A stretch of 64,000 nucleotides of DNA from contig NZ_PJJO01000058.1 in NCBI RefSeq assembly GCF_002929535.1, positions 229,733 through 293,732 on the forward strand, given 5' to 3'. Positions 59,898 through 64,000 of the stretch are shown one piece after another (positions within the stretch are counted from its first letter, which is position 1; every line of letters begins with the position of its first letter). The position numbers were made by a program, and so were the translations under genes. The notes under the pieces were generated by a model that was given only the letters and a program-made list of their open reading frames with translations, searched no databases and was not told the origin of the DNA. The stretch is from Cryobacterium sp. Y11. GTDB lineage: Bacteria > Actinomycetota > Actinomycetes > Actinomycetales > Microbacteriaceae.

Positions 59898-60646
59898 AGG
59901 TAATTTTAACGGCGACCGTAAATCCTCAGATCAATAGTCATCTCGTTGTGAGAGACCCCGAGAGTCGTCGAAGTCAGTATCGCTCGGCCCTGGTCGGATG
60001 GGCAAGGACGAGTCGCAAAATTAACGTTGGTGTTTTGCTAGTGGAAAATAGTGGTGAGGATCTCCAGTCCTTGGTCGAGTCTGCCGTTGGATTCGTGCCG
60101 GATAATTTCCAGCTGGTACCAGCATCAATGCCGGATCAATCGGTTGTGGAACGAGGCAAAGGTGCGGCTGAGGGATTGATGATTAGAGAGGCCATTGCCA
60201 CATTGAGCCGCAACTCGGGAGACGAGCCGGTTTTCAAGTGCACGGGCCGTTTGATTGTGAAAAATTTCGGTTCCTGCGTTCCCAACATCGTCTCGGTACA
60301 GCAAGGGATCTTTGCGGATATTCCGCGAACGAATTTCAACTGGATAGATTCACGTTTCTTTGGCGCTAGTCTCACGACGTGGAGGGTCAGTTTGGGCTCG
60401 CTCGGGGAATTGACAGATGACAACAAAGGGATCAATTTCGAGCACGAGCTTGCAGGGGCAGTCAATCTTGCTGCAAGTAATCCGGAGATTTCGGTCCAAA
60501 ACTTTCGTTCAAAGCCTTGGATAGTGGGCCAGTCGGGATCATCGGGAAAGTTTTACGGTACAGGACTCGTCGAAAGGGGCAAGCATATTTTTCTGAGACC
60601 TGTGGATCGGTTGAGGCGACGCATCGACAGTGAGTTTTCCGGATAG
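59894..60646 (+). CDS. Polysaccharide-locus protein, unknown family
   Basis: 250 residues from ATG 59894 (ATGA with the flippase); a longer frame upstream is the flippase out of phase. It starts MKVILTATVNPQ, reminiscent of the first strand of GT-A transferases, and has GVLLVENSGEDLQSLVE, FKCTGRLIVKNF and TNFNWIDSRFFGA. A DxD site is not obvious. Possibly a glycosyltransferase-like or capsule-associated protein; the sugar role is unproven. Confidence 0.6.
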   Translation: MKVILTATVNPQINSHLVVRDPESRRSQYRSALVGWARTSRKINVGVLLVENSGEDLQSLVESAVGFVPDNFQLVPASMPDQSVVERGKGAAEGLMIREAIATLSRNSGDEPVFKCTGRLIVKNFGSCVPNIVSVQQGIFADIPRTNFNWIDSRFFGASLTTWRVSLGSLGELTDDNKGINFEHELAGAVNLAASNPEISVQNFRSKPWIVGQSGSSGKFYGTGLVERGKHIFLRPVDRLRRRIDSEFSG

Positions 60647-61201
60647 GACGAACCGTTGTGATTCACTTTCGAACTCGGGACGGCGGATGGTGTCGATTCC
60701 GACTTGACCGCGTGAAGATGAGGACATGCAGGCGAAAGGCGTAGGAGCTTGGAATCTTTCGCGTCGAGCCAATCAAGGATGCGGGCTTGCTCAGCTAAGT
60801 CTGAACTAGAGCGGTTATAGGGCACGATGCCCCAGTGCCAGAATGATTGCGACGTCTATCGGGAGGTATTGGCGATCCAGGCAAGGGGAACTGTTCCCGG
60901 TCCGCGGTACCAAGACGCTGTATGTCGTAGGTGCGCGCGTCTTCCCGACGAGTTGGTGTGCAAGACCAGCTCTTTAGGTTGATGTGAGCGCATGCCGACT
61001 TGCGTCATAAATCTCAGCAACACAGAGACTTATTAGTACCAGCGTGCAGGCGCCCAAACCGGGGGCGAACGGGTTAAGGTACGGCAGGGGGGTTCTGGGG
61101 GCCGACGCCGCGATCGATCGGTATGCTCGATGGACAAGGGGTTTAGTAGCAATGCGCAATGACGTGCTTGGCTCGTCCCGCACCAAATACTAGGGGAGTT
61201 C
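60647..61201. other. Intergenic region before gmd
   Basis: About 555 bases with only short frames on either strand and no recognised protein. The gmd ribosome-binding site GGGGAG lies at 61194-61199. No convincing promoter or terminator was identified. Confidence 0.45.
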
Positions 61202-62254
61202 ATGGCGAAACGCGCTTTTATTACGGGAATCACGGGCCAGGACGGCTCGTACCTTGCCGAGCTGCTGCTCAGCAAAGGCTACGAGGTGCACGGGCTGATT
61301 CGGCGGGCATCCACTTTTAATACTTCGCGCATTGACCACCTTTATGTGGATCCGCACGACGAGGCCGCGAAGCTGTTTCTGCACTACGGCGACCTGAGTG
61401 ACGGCTCGCGTCTGGTCACCCTGCTCGCGCAGATTCAGCCCGACGAGGTCTACAACCTGGCGGCGCAGTCGCACGTGCGCGTGTCGTTTGACGAGCCGGA
61501 GCACACGGCTGACACCACCGGCATGGGAACCATTCGGCTGCTTGAAGCCGTGCGCATGGCCGGCATTCAGTGCCGGTTCTACCAAGCGTCGTCGTCGGAA
61601 ATGTTCGGCGCCACCCCGCCGCCGCAGAACGAGCTGACGCCGTTCTACCCGCGCTCGCCCTACGGCGCCGCCAAGGTCTACAGCTACTGGATCACCAAGA
61701 ACTACCGTGAGGCCTACGGCATGTTCGCCGTCAACGGCATTCTGTTCAACCACGAGTCGCCGCGGCGTGGTGAGACCTTCGTGACGCGCAAGATCACCCG
61801 GGCCGTCGCCGCGATCAAGGCCGGCACGCAGGACCACGTGTACCTGGGTAACCTCGACAGCATTCGCGACTGGGGCTACGCCGCCGAGTACGTGGAGGGC
61901 ATGTGGCGCATGCTGCAAGTTGACGAGCCCGACGACTTCGTGCTCGCCACTGGCGGCAACTTCTCGGTGCGCGACTTCGTGCGCACCGCGTTTGAGCACG
62001 CCGGCCTCGACTGGGAGCAGCACGTGCGCTTCGACGAACGCTACCTGCGCCCCACCGAGGTTGATGCCCTTGTCGGTGATGCGTCTCATGCTGAAGACAA
62101 GCTGGGTTGGAAGGCCACCGTCGATACTGCAGAGCTGGCTCGCATTATGGTCGATGCGGATATCGCGGCGCTGAAGTATGCCGGCGGCAAGTGGATCGAC
62201 AAGGTTAAGCTCGCCAGCTGGGGAAACCTCGAGACCGTGGGTGTTGAGGCGTGA
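61202..62254 (+). CDS. gmd: GDP-mannose 4,6-dehydratase
   Basis: 350 residues. It converts GDP-mannose to GDP-4-keto-6-deoxymannose. The NADP loop is [15 protein letters not shown] at residues 8-22, followed by YGDLSD and the catalytic [10 protein letters not shown] (Tyr-x3-Lys), [21 protein letters not shown] and [22 protein letters not shown], all hallmark Gmd blocks. It is coupled by a four-base overlap (GTGA) to fcl. Base composition is more GC-rich than the flippase region. Confidence 0.97.
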   Translation: MAKRAFITGITGQDGSYLAELLLSKGYEVHGLIRRASTFNTSRIDHLYVDPHDEAAKLFLHYGDLSDGSRLVTLLAQIQPDEVYNLAAQSHVRVSFDEPEHTADTTGMGTIRLLEAVRMAGIQCRFYQASSSEMFGATPPPQNELTPFYPRSPYGAAKVYSYWITKNYREAYGMFAVNGILFNHESPRRGETFVTRKITRAVAAIKAGTQDHVYLGNLDSIRDWGYAAEYVEGMWRMLQVDEPDDFVLATGGNFSVRDFVRTAFEHAGLDWEQHVRFDERYLRPTEVDALVGDASHAEDKLGWKATVDTAELARIMVDADIAALKYAGGKWIDKVKLASWGNLETVGVEA

Positions 62255-63246
62255 CCGCTGGATTAGCCGACGACCGCGACCAGGTGCAGTTCACACCGGG
62301 GCCGCTTGATCGCAACGCGCGGTTCTATGTGGCTGGGAGCCGCGGGCTCGTGGGGTCGGCCATTTGGCGGCGTCTCCAGGGCGAGGGATTTACTGATTTG
62401 GTGGGGCAGACATCCGCTGAACTAGATCTGAAAGATCGCGAGGCGGTGTTTGCGTTCTTCGCCAAGACCAAGCCGCGGTATGTGGTGTTGGCGGCGGCGA
62501 AGGTCGGCGGAATTCTGGCCAACAGCACGTTTCCGGTGGAGTTTCTCAGCGACAACCTGCGCATTCAGGTGAACGTGCTCGATGCCGCGCTGGAGCACGG
62601 TGTTGAGCGGCTGCTGTTTCTGGGTTCGTCGTGCATTTACCCGAAGCTGGCCGCGCAGCCGATTACCGAGGATGCCCTGCTCACCGGCTACCTGGAGCCG
62701 ACGAACGACGCGTATGCGATCGCGAAGATCGCGGGCATTTTGCAGATTCAGGCGGTGCGGCGTCAGCATGGGCTGCCGTGGATCTCGGCGATGCCGACGA
62801 ACCTGTATGGGCCCGGCGACAACTTCTCGTTGACGGGATCGCACGTGTTGCCGGCGCTGATTCGTCGCTATGACGATGCGGTGTCTTCGGGCGCTACGTC
62901 GGTGACCAACTGGGGCACTGGAACGCCGCGGCGTGAGTTTTTGCACGTGGATGACATGGCCGAGGCGTGTTTGCATCTTCTGGAGCATTACGACGGTCCG
63001 CAGCAGGTGAACGTGGGCACCGGTCGCGACGTGACGATCGCCGAGATCGCTTCGGTGGTCGCGCGGGTCGTCGGGTTCACCGGGGAGACGCTGTGGGACG
63101 TGTCAAAGCCCGACGGCACCCCGCAGAAGCTGCTAGACGTCTCGAAGCTCGCGGGTGCCGGCTGGACCTCCCAGATTGATCTAGACGACGGCCTGGCCTC
63201 CACCGTGGAGTGGTACCACGCGAACGCCGTCTCCCTCCGGGAGTAG
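62251..63246 (+). CDS. fcl: GDP-L-fucose synthase
   Basis: 331 residues from GTG 62251. It epimerises and reduces the Gmd product to GDP-L-fucose. The Rossmann loop is [17 protein letters not shown], the catalytic site is [15 protein letters not shown] and YAIAKIAGI (Tyr-x3-Lys), with [12 protein letters not shown] and [19 protein letters not shown] conserved. About 20 extra residues precede the loop. With gmd it supplies fucose to the polymer made by this locus. Confidence 0.96.
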   Translation: MTAGLADDRDQVQFTPGPLDRNARFYVAGSRGLVGSAIWRRLQGEGFTDLVGQTSAELDLKDREAVFAFFAKTKPRYVVLAAAKVGGILANSTFPVEFLSDNLRIQVNVLDAALEHGVERLLFLGSSCIYPKLAAQPITEDALLTGYLEPTNDAYAIAKIAGILQIQAVRRQHGLPWISAMPTNLYGPGDNFSLTGSHVLPALIRRYDDAVSSGATSVTNWGTGTPRREFLHVDDMAEACLHLLEHYDGPQQVNVGTGRDVTIAEIASVVARVVGFTGETLWDVSKPDGTPQKLLDVSKLAGAGWTSQIDLDDGLASTVEWYHANAVSLRE

Positions 63247-63274
63247 CCGCGCGTCCCGCTTCTGACTGCTGGCT

Positions 63275-63560
63275 CGCGTTGGTCCTACGGCGATCTCGGC
63301 AAGCTCGATCAGCGACATATCGCGTTCCGCAGGCGCGGTCGCGACGCGGTGTGCGGAACGCCCCCTTTCCGTCGGCCGAGCTCGCCGAGACTGCCGTCGC
63401 CCAGCGTGAGCTGTCTGCGAGACGCACCCATTTCGTTGGTCGTGTCTACTAGGAATCTACCCCGCAGATTCGTTAAATCACAATGGCGCGAAGCGCCCCA
63501 CCAGCTCGACAGGCTCGACAACCGAGTCGCGACCGCCATCGGCGGTCGCGGGCGGTTTGC
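63275..63560. repeat. Cluster of degenerate dispersed repeats
   Basis: Several diverged units of the TTGGTCGA family follow fcl: GTTGGTCCTACGGCGATCTC...AAGCTCGATCAGCGA, CCGTCGGCCGAGCTCGCCGA...CCCAGCG and AGCTCGACAGGCTCGACAAC. No gene in 63247-63834 is supported; a minus-strand frame at 63309-63692 starts with a protein-like stretch but runs into the repeats. Confidence 0.6.
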
Positions 63561-63834
63561 GGAACTCAGCCATTCGGCCAGACGGATACCGAATCGGGCC
63601 TCAACGTCGGCGAAGTGCCGAGCCTGCAGAAAATGGAAGTAGTGCCTAAACGTGCTGACGTAATCCCTCCGCGTGACCAGGGGTCCTGACATGGCCGGGT
63701 TGATTCGATTTATTTCGGCATAACTCAGAGTCGGTTTTTGATGGCATATTGCAGGATCAGGTCGTGGGACTGTCTCTTAAACGGTGTTTCTGGCCTGACG
63801 CGCTGGACGTGGGTCTGGCGGGAAAGGTGCCGTG

Positions 63835-63933
63835 ATGACGACACTTGATGCTGTGACGAAGAAAACGAAATCTGAGCCTACTCGTGAGGCGGTGGCGGTT
63901 AAGGAATGGGTGCGCCTAGACGATATGAGTTAG
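63835..63933 (+). pseudogene. Short frame, possible 5' end of a mobile-element gene
   Basis: 32 codons from ATG 63835, with AAAGG upstream, start MTTLDAVTKKTKSEPTREAV and end at TAG 63931-63933. The frame after the stop (QELLRLGPRFK) remains readable briefly. The preceding bases (GACTGTCTCTTAAACGGTGT, from 63768) resemble insertion-sequence ends, but no family can be confirmed. Confidence 0.3.
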
Positions 63934-64000
63934 CAAGAACTCTTGCGGCTGGGGCCTCGGTTCAAGTAGACGTGGGTTACCAACCGTTGAGTGTTGGCCT

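Noticed and set aside
63309..63692. Minus-strand frame with RRDYVSTFRHYFHFLQARHF
   Set aside because: The first 40 residues look protein-like, but the remainder runs through dispersed repeats and no family could be named.

Overview
The window is high-G+C actinobacterial chromosome, most likely from the family Microbacteriaceae. Supporting signs are the lysC-asd pair, a malate:quinone oxidoreductase, an Rv2578c-type radical SAM protein, topoisomerase IB, GTG/TTG starts, several probable leaderless mRNAs, and a small protein of the DUF7882-type family typical of these bacteria. No tRNA, rRNA or CRISPR array was seen.

Layout. 0-34.6 kb is mostly core-like. It starts with the 3' end of lysC and asd, then a signalling patch: a truncated GGDEF remnant, a sensor kinase, a membrane protein with a degenerate GGDEF, an Hpt-like protein without its histidine, and an opposing response regulator. 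mqo follows, then a metallophosphoesterase fused to a PQQ-type propeller, convergent with an rpiR-permease-permease-lipoprotein ABC operon. Next come small surface and stress genes, topoisomerase IB, a repeat-rich spacer, the radical SAM gene, and an operon of two membrane sensor-like proteins with thymidine kinase. From 24.6 to 34.6 kb lies an exopolysaccharide control cluster: two Wzc-like tyrosine autokinases flanking a DUF4012 protein, a low-molecular-weight tyrosine phosphatase, and secreted or membrane proteins.

34.6-43.1 kb is an accessory island. It holds a YefM/RelE-type toxin-antitoxin pair, dispersed and tandem TTGGTCGA...TCGACCAA repeats, an AAA ATPase, a broken recombinase copy, a HipB/HipA pair, an intact tyrosine recombinase, and an AlbA/Schlafen-type ATP-binding protein preceded by a 39-bp near-perfect palindrome. 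The recombinase 3' end is present twice, 2.7 kb apart, bracketing hipBA.

43.3-63.2 kb is a capsule or exopolysaccharide biosynthesis locus: acyltransferases, six glycosyltransferases, a putative Wzy polymerase, a Wzx flippase, and gmd-fcl for GDP-L-fucose. Inserted in it, on the minus strand at 44.7-49.9 kb, is what looks like a decayed phage tail or tail-fibre module: a polysaccharide deacetylase with a TGG-to-TGA stop, a frameshifted SGNH/fibre gene, a small membrane protein and tail-protein ends. A Mu-type transposase relic lies at 51.5-52.1 kb. The last 750 bp are repeats and gene debris.

How the genes may work together (inference): the autokinase/phosphatase pair would set polymer length for the polymer made by the 43-63 kb genes, with GDP-fucose from gmd-fcl. 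The accessory island separates the two halves. The octamer CGGATGCC/GGCATCCG is very common in 0-34 kb and almost absent from 34.6-61 kb, which independently supports a foreign origin for the latter.
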